Source of the DNA: M2408 sp040386975
Lineage (GTDB): Bacteria > Bacteroidota > Bacteroidia > Flavobacteriales_D > Crocinitomicaceae
Length of the DNA: 64,000 bases
Assembly (NCBI GenBank): GCA_040386975.1
Contig: JAZKEO010000020.1
Location: forward strand, 1-64,000
Reading direction: 5' to 3'
Both the position numbers and the translations under genes were made by a program. The notes beneath the pieces are model-generated. The model did no database searches. It was not told where the DNA came from and was given only the letters and a program-made list of their open reading frames with translations. Numbering within the stretch: the stretch's first letter is position 1; every line of letters starts with the position of its first letter. Shown here one piece after another: positions 35,540 through 44,706 of the stretch.

Positions 35540-35971
35540 ATGTTCAAACAAAAATACATACAAATTTTATACATTTTTTTAATTGCGACAACTTTTTCGT
35601 GTAAAAAAAGTAAAACAAATCCTGTGCCTAGTATTCCATTCGATATAACTATTTATTTGAATTTACCATCTTACTCAGCTTTAGAATCTGTTGGCGGTTG
35701 GGCTTATGTGAATGGAGGTTCAAAAGGAATTGTTGTTTATAGAAAATCGGTTGATTTATTTGTCGCTTTTGACAGACATTCGCCAGCTGATGATGGTTCG
35801 TGTGAAGAATCTTTGGTGACAAACATCGATAATTTTTTGGAATTAGATGATCTTTGCTCAGGAGCTAAATTTTCGCTTTTTGATGGAAGTGCAATTTCAG
35901 GTTCCGATTTTGGACTGAGACAATATCAAACTGTTTGGGACGGAAATACGGCTTTAAGAATTTATAATTAA
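35540..35971 (+). CDS. Lipoprotein with degenerate Rieske-like fold
   Basis: A 143-residue lipoprotein (lipobox ATTFSC, Cys at about position 21). The mature part has the layout of Rieske-fold proteins: GIVVYRKSVDLFVAFDRHSP, then a Cys-containing loop, then DDLCSGAKFSLFDGSAISGSDFGLRQY where a canonical protein has C-P-x-H-G-S-x-F-D. The two CxH/CxxH cluster ligands are incomplete, so it probably does not hold a [2Fe-2S] cluster. The fold call is from pattern only. Confidence 0.55.
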   Translation: MFKQKYIQILYIFLIATTFSCKKSKTNPVPSIPFDITIYLNLPSYSALESVGGWAYVNGGSKGIVVYRKSVDLFVAFDRHSPADDGSCEESLVTNIDNFLELDDLCSGAKFSLFDGSAISGSDFGLRQYQTVWDGNTALRIYN

Positions 35972-36022
35972 ATTTCGGAATAAAATTTGTAATGCTATTA
36001 ACGATTACGTTAAAAAATAAAC

Positions 36023-36030
36023 TAATTTTG
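36023..36030 (+). promoter_or_regulatory. Candidate -7 box for the SPOR-domain gene
   Basis: TAATTTTG matches TAnnTTTG, 25 bases before the ATG at 36056. Confidence 0.4.
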
Positions 36031-36055
36031 TAACGATTATTTTTATTCAAATATC

Positions 36056-36457
36056 ATGAAAAAACAATTAATTCTTATTGCAATACTTTTTATCACTTCT
36101 TGTTCGCTTTCTCAAAAAGGAAATGTAGAAATCATAAAAGATACGCGTATTGATCAATTGATTAAACAAGAAGGAGCAATTGTTTTTCCAGCTACAGCAC
36201 CGCAAATTACAGGATACCGTATTCAGTTATTTTTTGATATTGATAAGAAAAATGTAGATGAGGCTCGTTCAAAATTCATGAATTCTTTTCCAAAAGTGGA
36301 TACGTACGTTGTTTTTAATGCGCCAAATTACTTTTTGAAAGTGGGTGATTTTAGAACACAAATCGATGCAGAGAAAGTAAAATCATCTGTTGAAAATCAA
36401 TTTCCAACAAGTTTTATTGTGAAAGAAAAAATCAATTTACCGAGAATCGATCAGTAA
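36056..36457 (+). CDS. SPOR-domain lipoprotein
   Basis: A 133-residue lipoprotein (lipobox LFITSC). The C-terminal 80 residues fit a SPOR domain: GYRIQLFFDIDKKNVDEARSK, then YFLKVGDFRTQIDAEK and a final SFIVKEKI strand. SPOR domains bind peptidoglycan strands stripped of stem peptides, so the protein is likely tethered to the outer membrane and touching septal cell wall. It is monocistronic and convergent with the YdeI-like gene two bases away. Confidence 0.85.
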   Translation: MKKQLILIAILFITSCSLSQKGNVEIIKDTRIDQLIKQEGAIVFPATAPQITGYRIQLFFDIDKKNVDEARSKFMNSFPKVDTYVVFNAPNYFLKVGDFRTQIDAEKVKSSVENQFPTSFIVKEKINLPRIDQ

Positions 36458-36459
36458 CT

Positions 36460-37104
36460 TTATTTTTTTGCTGCTTTGTAATCGTCGTGCAAACCTTTTC
36501 CGTAGAAAATTTGTTGTACACAACTTTCAATTCTCGTTTCACGCGTTTTAGCCTGTTTTGGAGCTGCGAAATGAAGTAAATATCCCTTTTGTCTGCCAGG
36601 TGTCAACTCATAAAAAGCGGTTTCAAATGTTGGATCTTCTTTGAATTTTGCTTCCAGTTCTTCTGGAATTGTATAATCAGATGCCTTTTTAAATTCAACT
36701 TTCAAACCAGCTTTCTCTACTTCAATCGCTTCAAAAATATAGTGTTTAATTGTTGCTTCGAGTTCATTAATTTCTTTGACAGAAGTAAAGCGAAGTAAAC
36801 GAGCCGATTGCATGTTTTCTGTTTGCTGAAATAAAATTTGCTCTTCATCTTGCAACAAAGCTCCTTTAAAAAAACTGATTGTCGCATAATCTTTCAAAGC
36901 AGCTACGATTAGAATATTCTTATTCTGAAAACTGTATGTCGGAACGCCCCATTTTGATTCTTCGTTGAGTCCACATTCCAAAACAAGCATTCTCAATTTC
37001 TCTAACTCTTGCTCCCAGTTATGAACTTTACATGCTGGAGTTCCTCCCAAAGGACAACGTCCACAACCATCAATAAAATAAGTATTTACGTCTTTTGCCA
37101 TCAT
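36460..37104 (-). CDS. YdeI/OmpD-associated family protein, first paralogue with Cys-rich N-terminus
   Basis: A 214-residue protein with a DUF1801-like core (WGVPTYSF, KDYATISFFKGALLQD, QSARLLRFTS) and the C-terminal YdeI segment (ELTPGRQKGYLLHF, APKQAKTRETRIE). Compared with its neighbour at 37126 it has an N-terminal extension holding DGCGRCPLGGTPACKV, whose three Cys could bind a metal. The two genes are 21 bases apart on the same strand and clearly arose by tandem duplication. The biochemical function of the family is not settled. Confidence 0.8.
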   Translation of the reverse strand: MMAKDVNTYFIDGCGRCPLGGTPACKVHNWEQELEKLRMLVLECGLNEESKWGVPTYSFQNKNILIVAALKDYATISFFKGALLQDEEQILFQQTENMQSARLLRFTSVKEINELEATIKHYIFEAIEVEKAGLKVEFKKASDYTIPEELEAKFKEDPTFETAFYELTPGRQKGYLLHFAAPKQAKTRETRIESCVQQIFYGKGLHDDYKAAKK

Positions 37105-37125
37105 ACTTTTTAAGTATTTTAATCC

Positions 37126-37704
37126 TCAATCATTTAATCCTTTTCCTTTCAAAATTTGCTCCATCGCTTTTTCAACTCTTGTTTCACGTGTTTTAGCTTG
37201 TTTTGGAGCAGAAAAATGTAATAAATAAGCTCTTTGTCGCCCAGGAGTCAAGTTTTCAAAAGCAGTTTTTAAATTATTATTTTTATCTAATTGTTGCTGA
37301 AACTCTTCAGGCATGTTGAATTCAGCAGTTTTCTTAAATTCTACCTTTAAACCTGCTTTTTCGACTTCAACGGCTTCATAAATATACGTTTTCAAAACAC
37401 TTTCCATTTCAACGATTTGCTTCAGACTTGTAAAACGCATTTGACGTGCCGATTGCACATTTTCCGTTTGCTGAATCAAAACACCTTCACTATCATTGAG
37501 CAAAACTCCTTTGAAAAACAAAACCGCACAATAATCTTTGAAGGTGTGTATCAAAACGATTTTATCAGTGTGAAAAGTGTAAGTCGGAACTCCCCATTTC
37601 AATTCTTCGTTTAATCCATAAGCAAGAACAAGCGTTCGTAAATGCTTAATTTCTTCTTGCCACTTTTCGGCCTTGTTAAAATAAAAATCAACTTTTGGAT
37701 TCAT
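37126..37704 (-). CDS. YdeI/OmpD-associated family protein, second paralogue
   Basis: A 192-residue paralogue of the gene at 36460. It shares WGVPTYTF, KDYCAVLFFKGVLLND, QQTENVQSARQMRFTS and NLTPGRQRAYLLHFSAPKQAKTRETRVE, in the same order. It lacks the Cys-rich N-terminal extension. It is upstream in the presumed two-gene operon. Roles suggested for the family (envelope-linked, peptide-resistance) are not demonstrated for this protein. Confidence 0.8.
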   Translation of the reverse strand: MNPKVDFYFNKAEKWQEEIKHLRTLVLAYGLNEELKWGVPTYTFHTDKIVLIHTFKDYCAVLFFKGVLLNDSEGVLIQQTENVQSARQMRFTSLKQIVEMESVLKTYIYEAVEVEKAGLKVEFKKTAEFNMPEEFQQQLDKNNNLKTAFENLTPGRQRAYLLHFSAPKQAKTRETRVEKAMEQILKGKGLND

Positions 37705-37756
37705 GATAAAATTTTGTTATTGACATAAACTTAATTTCTTGTAGTTGAAAAATTAA

Positions 37757-38857
37757 TTAATTTAATTGATTGATGAATCGTTCAAAAGATTGCCAATATT
37801 TATCCTTGTAGATTTCATATTCAATTTCATACTCGTCTAAATATTTTTTCTGAATTTCGTAAAATACTTTTGATGGTTTTCGAAAATCATTACATGCAAA
37901 ATAAATTTTCCTTTCATTATTTGCTGTTTGTCTTCCAATATTTAAGTAACCGTCTAAATCTTTAAGTTGAAATAAGATTTCTTCTTCAATGTTAACAAGA
38001 TTTTTATAATCTGTTTTGTTAGGTAATCCATTATTGAGACTACCATCAAAAAAAAATGTAATTTCTGCAATCCAAGAGTGTGATGCTTTTCTATCCCAAT
38101 TTAAAAGTTTAGTATTAATTACAGCTAGTAAAACATTGTCATTTTTTAATTCTGATTGTAAAATTGAATGTTCGTCATTTTCTGAGTTATATTTATCTGA
38201 TTGATATTTTTCTATAAATTCTTTTTGTCTCCAAATCAAAAAATCTTTTAGTTTTGAAATAGGAACTAACTCTTTTGTTGCTTCATTTTTGCTCAAAACC
38301 TTTAAACTATCAATATTGTTTACAAAATCAAGCTCTCCCAAATAATTGTCAAGAAATATATATATACCATTAGCTATTTCAGTCTTATTATCATCATTTA
38401 AGTCATTGTGAATAATGCTAACATCGATTTCATCTGGATAATTTGAATGGTCGTTAGAATAAAAATAAATATTTTCACCATTAAACTTAAATCCTGCCAT
38501 TTCAATATTTACATCTTCAATCTCTGATGGTGGTTTCAAAGCCGTAAATTTCCAGCCTTCAATTTTAGGGCTTTTCTCTATAAGTTCTTCAACGAAAACT
38601 ATATTTTTAATATCTCCATCAGCAGTTAAAACCAATTCAGCAGTATCTTGGTCAAACATTCCTGTTAGATAAAAATACCCATCTTTTAATTCTAAAAGTT
38701 TAGGCGATAATTTATTAAAAAAGTCTTTTTCAAGATTTTTCTTATATTTTACAACATCATAAAATCGTCTTTCATTTTGTTGAAACCAGACCCAAAAGTC
38801 ATTGTAGTTCTTTATTGGCTCTTCCTTTTTTCCAAAAATACTTTTTAGTAAACTCAT
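37757..38857 (-). CDS. Hypothetical DUF695-like protein (366 aa)
   Basis: A 366-residue soluble protein. I start it at MSLLKSIFGKKEEP (ATG 38857). An ATG at 38890 and a TTG at 38914 lie upstream. The first half (FWVWFQQNERRFYDVVK ... LSPKLLELKDGYFYLTGMFD) and the last 140 residues (HSWIAEITFFFDG ... GRQTANNERKIYFACNDFRKPSKVFYEIQ) resemble DUF695-type domains in their pattern, but this is from memory and uncertain. There is no signal peptide. It is monocistronic and divergent from purF. Confidence 0.6.
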   Translation of the reverse strand: MSLLKSIFGKKEEPIKNYNDFWVWFQQNERRFYDVVKYKKNLEKDFFNKLSPKLLELKDGYFYLTGMFDQDTAELVLTADGDIKNIVFVEELIEKSPKIEGWKFTALKPPSEIEDVNIEMAGFKFNGENIYFYSNDHSNYPDEIDVSIIHNDLNDDNKTEIANGIYIFLDNYLGELDFVNNIDSLKVLSKNEATKELVPISKLKDFLIWRQKEFIEKYQSDKYNSENDEHSILQSELKNDNVLLAVINTKLLNWDRKASHSWIAEITFFFDGSLNNGLPNKTDYKNLVNIEEEILFQLKDLDGYLNIGRQTANNERKIYFACNDFRKPSKVFYEIQKKYLDEYEIEYEIYKDKYWQSFERFINQLN

Positions 38858-39002
38858 ATTTTTAATATAGTTTTCCTCCAAATATAACATTTTTTCAGAA
38901 ATTAAAATTCTCAACTAAATTTTCTAAATCACAAAAATTCCCAATTCTCCTAAATCGATTTATATTTTTCAAAAAACTTATTTCTCATCACGAAATTTAG
39001 CT

Positions 39003-39010
39003 TAACTTTG
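39003..39010 (+). promoter_or_regulatory. Candidate -7 box for purF
   Basis: TAACTTTG matches TAnnTTTG, 20 bases before the purF ATG. Confidence 0.45.
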
Positions 39011-39030
39011 CAAAAAATATTTTTTCTATC

Positions 39031-40932
39031 ATGAGTGATGCCATCAAACATGAGTGCGGAATTGCACTTTTAAGACTAAAAAAACCTTTGCAATTCTATT
39101 TAGACAAGTACGGTTCTGCTTTTTACGGTCTTACGAAAATGCACTTGATGATGGAAAAACAACGCAATCGTGGGCAAGATGGAGCAGGTTTGGTGAACAT
39201 CAAATTCGACATGGAACCAGGAGAACGTTATATTTCTCGTTACCGTTCGATAAATAAAAACCCGATTCAAGATATTTTTGACCATGTAAATAGTAAATTC
39301 AAAAAAATTGGCAAGGAAAACAAAGACAATCTGAAAAATGTTGAGTTCCTGAAAAAAAATGCTGGTTTTACAGGAGAGTTGTTTCTCGGACATTTACGTT
39401 ACGGAACTTTTGGTAAAAATTCCATTGAAAGTTGTCACCCTTTTTTACGTCAAAATAACTGGATTACCAGAAATTTATGTGTTGCAGGAAATTTCAACTT
39501 GACAAATGTTGACGAATTATTTGATGTTTTATTAGAAATTGGCCAGCATCCAAAAGAAAAATCAGATACAGTTACTGTTCTTGAAAAAATCGGACATTAT
39601 TTGGACGTGGAGAACGAAGAAATGTTCAAAACCTTGCAAGCTAAAGGTTATTCGTATGTAGATAGCTACAAGCACATTGCAGAAAATTTAAACATTGAGA
39701 ATATTTTAAAAATGTCTTCTGAATTTTGGGACGGAGGTTACGCCATGGCAGGATTATTTGGTCATGGAGATGCTTTTGTTTTACGTGATCCAGCGGGAAT
39801 CAGACCGTGTTATTGGTTTGAAAATGACGAAATTTGTGTTGTCGCTTCAGAAAGACCAGTTATTCAAACGGCATTTAACCTGAAATTTGAAGATATCAAA
39901 GAATTAACTCCTGGTCACGCCTTAATTATCAAGAAAAATGGTTTGGTTACGGAGACAAAAATCAACGAACCAACTGTCAAAAAATCCTGTTCTTTTGAGC
40001 GTATTTATTTCTCTCGAAGCAACGACAAAGAAGTTTACAACGAACGGATTAATCTTGGTAAATTAATCGTAAAACAGGTCTTAGAATCTGTAAATCACGA
40101 TGTTGATAATAGCGTTTTTTCCTTCATCCCAAATACCGCTGAAACCGCTTTTTACGGTATGATAAAGGGTTTGGAAGATTACCAAAACGATAAAAAATAC
40201 ATGGCTTTGGTTAATTTGAAAGAAAAACCAACCCCAGAAGAATTAAAAGAAATTATCTACGGAAGAGCAAGAATCGAAAAAATTGTCATCAAAGATGCTA
40301 AGTTGCGTACGTTTATTACGCAAGACGATGAGCGTGACGACATTGTTTCTTCGAGTTACGACATTGCTTACGGAACAGTTCGTGCGAAAGTTGATAATTT
40401 AGTTGTTATTGACGATAGCATTGTTCGCGGAACGACTTTGAAGCAAAGTATTTTACGTATTTTAGATCGTTTAGAGCCAAAACGCATTGTAGTTGTTTCT
40501 TCTGCACCACAAATTCGTTATCCTGATTGTTATGGGATTGATATGGCGAGAATGGGCGATTTTATTGCCTTTTCAGCAACAATTGAATTGTTAAGAGAAA
40601 CGGGTAGGGAACAGGTGATTCAAGATGTTTACAAAAAATGTAAAGATCAAGCTCATTTACCAAAAGAACAAATAAAAAATTACGTCAAAGAGATTTATAA
40701 AACTTTTACAGCACAAGAAATTTCTGATAAAATTGCTTTGATGTTGACTCCTTCAAATATCAATGCGGAAGTGAAAATCGTTTACCAAACAATCGAAAAC
40801 CTCCACGAAGCTTGTCCTGACCATTTAGGAGATTGGTATTTTACAGGCGATTATCCAACTCCAGGAGGAAATAAAGTTGTGAATACAGCTTTTATCAATT
40901 ACATGGAAGGAAAAAACGAGCGAGCTTATTGA
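39031..40932 (+). CDS. purF: Amidophosphoribosyltransferase (PurF-like)
   Basis: A 633-residue glutamine PRPP amidotransferase, which makes phosphoribosylamine in the first step of purine synthesis. The N-terminal Ntn hydrolase domain has C9 as likely nucleophile after a short propeptide (MSDAIKHE), then QRNRGQDGAGLV and GHLRYGTFG. The C-terminal phosphoribosyltransferase domain has the PRPP loop LVVIDDSIVRGTTLKQS. It is longer than E. coli PurF (about 505 residues), with extra segments near residues 80-110 and 180-215, as in other Bacteroidota members. It stands alone, without other pur genes. Confidence 0.9.
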   Translation: MSDAIKHECGIALLRLKKPLQFYLDKYGSAFYGLTKMHLMMEKQRNRGQDGAGLVNIKFDMEPGERYISRYRSINKNPIQDIFDHVNSKFKKIGKENKDNLKNVEFLKKNAGFTGELFLGHLRYGTFGKNSIESCHPFLRQNNWITRNLCVAGNFNLTNVDELFDVLLEIGQHPKEKSDTVTVLEKIGHYLDVENEEMFKTLQAKGYSYVDSYKHIAENLNIENILKMSSEFWDGGYAMAGLFGHGDAFVLRDPAGIRPCYWFENDEICVVASERPVIQTAFNLKFEDIKELTPGHALIIKKNGLVTETKINEPTVKKSCSFERIYFSRSNDKEVYNERINLGKLIVKQVLESVNHDVDNSVFSFIPNTAETAFYGMIKGLEDYQNDKKYMALVNLKEKPTPEELKEIIYGRARIEKIVIKDAKLRTFITQDDERDDIVSSSYDIAYGTVRAKVDNLVVIDDSIVRGTTLKQSILRILDRLEPKRIVVVSSAPQIRYPDCYGIDMARMGDFIAFSATIELLRETGREQVIQDVYKKCKDQAHLPKEQIKNYVKEIYKTFTAQEISDKIALMLTPSNINAEVKIVYQTIENLHEACPDHLGDWYFTGDYPTPGGNKVVNTAFINYMEGKNERAY

Positions 40933-41003
40933 TTTTTAGCTTAAATTATTTTCAAGATTCTTTGCGATATATTTGCTTTTGTAACGCAAAGTTTAAAATC
41001 AAA

Positions 41004-41042
41004 CAAAGTCTTAAAGTCCTGATGTCTTAATATCTTGACATC
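41004..41042. repeat. Dispersed intergenic repeat, copy 1
   Basis: About 39 bases containing AAGTCTTAA and TCCTGATGTC. The reverse complement of 48457-48495 aligns along the full length with roughly three quarters identity. It lies in the 199-bp gap between purF and the ABC transporter genes. Confidence 0.5.
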
Positions 41043-41131
41043 TAAAAAAATGGAATGATATTTGTCTTGCCTATTAAAACTTGACTAAAAATAGCTATTT
41101 TTAACATCAGACTTAACGAATCATTGAAAAA

Positions 41132-41773
41132 ATGAACATAGAATTCAAAAAAATAATGCCAAAACCTCTCGAATCGATTCAACACAGTTCAGAGAGTATT
41201 TGGGGAAGAGATGTTCTTTTAGAACAAGGAAAAAAAATCATGTTGAACGCTTCATCTGGAAAAGGGAAATCAACTTTCACAAACACGATTTTTGGCTTGC
41301 GAAAAGATTTTACTGGACAATTATTATACGATAGTCGCGATACAAAAAGTTTTTCTCCAGAAGAATGGATTATAATCCGTCGAGATAAAATTTCTGTTGT
41401 TTTTCAAGATTTACAGTTGTTTAATAATTTGACAGTAAAAGAAAATTTACAGTTGAAAAACAATTTGTCTTCCGTTTATACCGAAGCTGAGATGAAATCT
41501 TTTCTTGAAATGTTGGAAATCGACAACAAATGGGAACAAAAGTGTGGACTTTTATCTATGGGACAACAACAACGTTTGGTAATCGTGCGTTCACTTTGTC
41601 AAAACTTTGAATGGTTGATTTTAGATGAACCATTTTCGCATTTAGATAAAGAAAACAGTCAACGAAGTTTGAAGTTAATTAACGAACGTTGCAATGAATT
41701 AAACGCAGGTTTTGTCTTGACGACCTTGGGCGACGATTACGATTTTTCTTACGATCAAGAATTAAAACTTTAA
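41132..41773 (+). CDS. ABC transporter ATP-binding protein
   Basis: A 213-residue ABC ATPase of the LolD/MacB type. It has Walker A ASSGKGKST (residues 40-48, with Ser instead of the usual second Gly), Q-loop VFQDLQLF, the signature LSMGQQQR, Walker B WLILDEPF and a shortened C-terminus. The next gene, 3 bases downstream, is an FtsX-type permease, so they form one transporter. Such pairs usually extract lipoproteins or regulate envelope enzymes rather than import solutes. The cargo is unknown. Confidence 0.88.
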   Translation: MNIEFKKIMPKPLESIQHSSESIWGRDVLLEQGKKIMLNASSGKGKSTFTNTIFGLRKDFTGQLLYDSRDTKSFSPEEWIIIRRDKISVVFQDLQLFNNLTVKENLQLKNNLSSVYTEAEMKSFLEMLEIDNKWEQKCGLLSMGQQQRLVIVRSLCQNFEWLILDEPFSHLDKENSQRSLKLINERCNELNAGFVLTTLGDDYDFSYDQELKL

Positions 41774-41776
41774 GTC

Positions 41777-42955
41777 ATGTTAAGTAAATTATTATTTAAA
41801 AATCAAGACAAAAAACAATTAATCGTTGCGATGATTGGTTCCTTTATGGGAATTACGTTTTTGATTACCTCAATTCATTATTTAATTAAAGTGAATGAAT
41901 TTGGTGAAGGAGCTGACATTCTTGGACCAAACACAATCATTGTTCAGAAACAAGTTACAACTTCAAGTTCTTTGAATATGGTGAAAACTGATTTTTCAAA
42001 ACAAGAAATTGAAATGCTGAAAAAAGAAAAATTCATTATCGATGTAAAACCTGTTATCAGTAACAATTTTGATGTTTTATTTGCCACAGACGATCCAATG
42101 GTCCCAAAATTCAGTTCAGATGTTTTTATCCAAACGGTTGATCCAAAATTTATGGATGTAAACACAGCTGAATGGAAATGGAGTGAAAAAGATTCAGTTG
42201 TTCCGATTATTTTACCGCGAGATTTTTTGGTGATGTTGAACACCTTCATGAGTGCAAGCGGAATTCCTCAAGTTTCCGACGAGTTAGCAAAAGACATCAA
42301 GTTCAAATTCCGAATTTCAAACGAAACATCTGACAGAGAGTATATTGGAGCACAAATCATTGGTTTTACAAACGAAGTAGCATCGATTTTAGTTCCTGAA
42401 AGTTTCATGAAATATGGAAACGATAAATATGGAAATTTGACTGAACAAAAAATCACGCAATTGATGATTTCTGGTACCGAAAGTGAATTTGGTTTGGTGG
42501 AAGAAATGCTAAAAACAAAACATCTGGAATCTAAAAACTCACAAATGGTTGTAGGAAGATTGAAAAGTACGGTCGGAACATTAATTTTAGTTGTTTTAGG
42601 AATCTCAATCATCGCAGTTTTTCTTTCTGGTTTGGTTTTAATCCAATATGCGCAATTATTGATGAGCCGAAATTCTTATGAAGTAAGAACACTTCTACGT
42701 TTGGGTTATTCTCCAAAAGTTATCATCAATAAATTTTTTATCTATTTTGTTAAAATTTTTGGTTGGATTTCTTTAATTGGTTTCGCTGTGTTTTTTCTGT
42801 TCAAATATTACCTCGACACGATGTTTGAAGAAGGTGGACTTTACATCGGAACCGAAATGACTGCTTTTTCAGTCTTAGCTTTATTATTTGCTTATTTGTT
42901 GTTTGCTATTGCAAGCTATTTTAACGCAAAAAAAGGAATTTATAAGGAGTTTTAA
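41777..42955 (+). CDS. FtsX/MacB-type ABC transporter permease
   Basis: A 392-residue permease. One N-terminal transmembrane helix (LIVAMIGSFMGITFLITSIHYL) is followed by a large extracytoplasmic domain (about 30-265) and three C-terminal helices (LILVVLGISIIAVFLSGLVLI, KIFGWISLIGFAVFFLF, FSVLALLFAYLLFAIASYF). This is the FtsX-like four-helix topology. It pairs with the ATPase encoded immediately upstream. It is probably involved in envelope lipoprotein or cell-division-related transport. Confidence 0.85.
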   Translation: MLSKLLFKNQDKKQLIVAMIGSFMGITFLITSIHYLIKVNEFGEGADILGPNTIIVQKQVTTSSSLNMVKTDFSKQEIEMLKKEKFIIDVKPVISNNFDVLFATDDPMVPKFSSDVFIQTVDPKFMDVNTAEWKWSEKDSVVPIILPRDFLVMLNTFMSASGIPQVSDELAKDIKFKFRISNETSDREYIGAQIIGFTNEVASILVPESFMKYGNDKYGNLTEQKITQLMISGTESEFGLVEEMLKTKHLESKNSQMVVGRLKSTVGTLILVVLGISIIAVFLSGLVLIQYAQLLMSRNSYEVRTLLRLGYSPKVIINKFFIYFVKIFGWISLIGFAVFFLFKYYLDTMFEEGGLYIGTEMTAFSVLALLFAYLLFAIASYFNAKKGIYKEF

Positions 42956-43050
42956 GCAGCAAACTATGTAGATCGACTTGTAAAGTTGAATCTATTTTAG
43001 CGTCAAAATGAAGTGTTTTTAGAGAGTCATTCCAAGCGGAGATTTTTTTG

Positions 43051-43079
43051 TTACTTTTTTTATGGTTGAAAAAAAGTAA
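43051..43079. terminator. Hairpin after the ABC transporter operon
   Basis: Perfect 11-bp inverted repeat TTACTTTTTTT/AAAAAAAGTAA with a 7-nt loop, 95 bases after the permease stop and ahead of the atpD promoter. Confidence 0.5.
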
Positions 43080-43118
43080 AGTACTAATTTTTTAACAAAA
43101 AAATCTTCATAAAATTTC

Positions 43119-43148
43119 TTGTTATTCAAAAATAAATGAATACCTTTG
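43119..43148 (+). promoter_or_regulatory. Promoter of atpDC
   Basis: TTG at 43119-43121, then 19 bases, then TACCTTTG (43141-43148), a near-ideal Bacteroidota promoter 42 bases before the atpD ATG. Confidence 0.65.
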
Positions 43149-43190
43149 CACCCAAAATTGACTAGTTTTTAATTTAAAATAGACTGCAGA

Positions 43191-44696
43191 ATGTCACAAA
43201 TTCAAGGTAAAATTTCACAGGTAATCGGACCTGTAGTTGACGTAAGCTTCGATAAAGGAGTTACTCTTCCAAATATTTTCGACGCATTAGAAGTGAGAAA
43301 ACAAGACGGAACACGTGTTGTTCTTGAGGTACAATCGCATACTGGTGAGGGAACTGTAAGAACCGTTTCGATGGATTCAACTGATGGTTTCAGACGTGGA
43401 ATGGATGTAGTTTCTACAGGAATGGCAATTAAAATGCCAATCGGAGACAAAATCAAAGGACGTTTATTTAACGTTGTAGGTGAAACAATTGACGGAATCA
43501 ACGATATGGATAATTCTGATGGATTACCAATCCACCGTGAAGCACCGAAATTTGATCAGTTATCAACTGCAACAGAAGTTTTATTTACTGGAATTAAAGT
43601 AATTGACTTAATTGAGCCTTATGCAAAAGGAGGTAAAATTGGTTTGTTCGGTGGTGCTGGTGTTGGTAAAACAGTATTAATTCAAGAGTTAATCAACAAT
43701 ATCGCAAAAGGACACGGAGGTTTATCTGTATTCGCTGGTGTTGGTGAGAGAACACGTGAAGGAAATGACTTACTTCGTGAGATGTTAGAGTCTGGAATCA
43801 TCAAATACGGTGAAGCATTCATGCACTCTATGGAAGAAGGTGGATGGGATTTGTCTAAAATTGATTTGGAAGAAATGAAAGAGTCTAAAGCTACTTTCGT
43901 TTTTGGACAAATGAATGAGCCTCCAGGAGCAAGAGCTCGTGTAGCTTTGTCTGGATTGACTTTAGCTGAATATTACCGTGATGGTGAAGGTGACGGACAA
44001 GGAAAAGATATCCTTTTCTTCGTTGATAATATCTTCCGTTTTACACAAGCTGGCTCAGAGGTTTCGGCTTTATTAGGTCGTATGCCTTCAGCGGTAGGTT
44101 ACCAACCAACTTTGGCTACAGAAATGGGTCAAATGCAAGAGCGTATTACTTCAACAAAAAATGGTTCTATTACATCTGTACAAGCGGTTTACGTACCAGC
44201 GGATGATTTAACGGATCCAGCTCCTGCAAATACTTTTGCTCACTTAGATGCTACAACGGTACTTTCTCGTAAAATTGCTGAGTTAGGGATTTATCCTGCA
44301 GTAGATCCATTGGATTCTACTTCAAGAATTTTGACTCCAACAATTTTAGGTGATGCGCATTACGATTGTGCAATGAGAGTAAAAGTTACTTTACAACGTT
44401 ACAAAGAATTACAAGATATCATCGCGATTTTAGGAATGGACGAATTGTCTGAAGAAGATAAATTAATCGTTTCTAGAGCAAGAAGAGTTCAACGTTTCCT
44501 TTCTCAACCTTTCCACGTTGCTGAGCAATTTACAGGTTTAAAAGGAGTTTTAGTTGATATTCAAGATACAATCAAAGGATTCAATATGATTCTTGATGGT
44601 GAAATGGATCGTTATCCAGAAGCAGCTTTCAACTTGAAAGGTAACATCAATGATGTAATCGAAGCAGGTGAAAAAATGTTATCTGAAACAGTTTAA
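43191..44696 (+). CDS. atpD: F1Fo ATP synthase subunit beta
   Basis: A 501-residue catalytic beta subunit of ATP synthase. The N-terminal barrel reads GKISQVIGPVVDVSFD. The nucleotide site has Walker A GGAGVGKTVLIQEL, catalytic Glu in GVGERTREGNDL, and Walker B-type ILFFVDNIFRF. The C-terminal DELSEEDKLIVSRARRVQRFLSQPF holds the conserved DELSEED segment. It is followed 10 bases later by atpC. As in many Flavobacteriia, atpDC is separated from the remaining atp genes, which are not in this window. Confidence 0.98.
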   Translation: MSQIQGKISQVIGPVVDVSFDKGVTLPNIFDALEVRKQDGTRVVLEVQSHTGEGTVRTVSMDSTDGFRRGMDVVSTGMAIKMPIGDKIKGRLFNVVGETIDGINDMDNSDGLPIHREAPKFDQLSTATEVLFTGIKVIDLIEPYAKGGKIGLFGGAGVGKTVLIQELINNIAKGHGGLSVFAGVGERTREGNDLLREMLESGIIKYGEAFMHSMEEGGWDLSKIDLEEMKESKATFVFGQMNEPPGARARVALSGLTLAEYYRDGEGDGQGKDILFFVDNIFRFTQAGSEVSALLGRMPSAVGYQPTLATEMGQMQERITSTKNGSITSVQAVYVPADDLTDPAPANTFAHLDATTVLSRKIAELGIYPAVDPLDSTSRILTPTILGDAHYDCAMRVKVTLQRYKELQDIIAILGMDELSEEDKLIVSRARRVQRFLSQPFHVAEQFTGLKGVLVDIQDTIKGFNMILDGEMDRYPEAAFNLKGNINDVIEAGEKMLSETV

Positions 44697-44706
44697 TTTT
44701 TGAACA

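Noticed and set aside
38858..38914. N-terminal extension of the 366-residue protein from a TTG
   Set aside because: TTG starts are rare here, and MSLLKSIFGKKEEP is a natural beginning.
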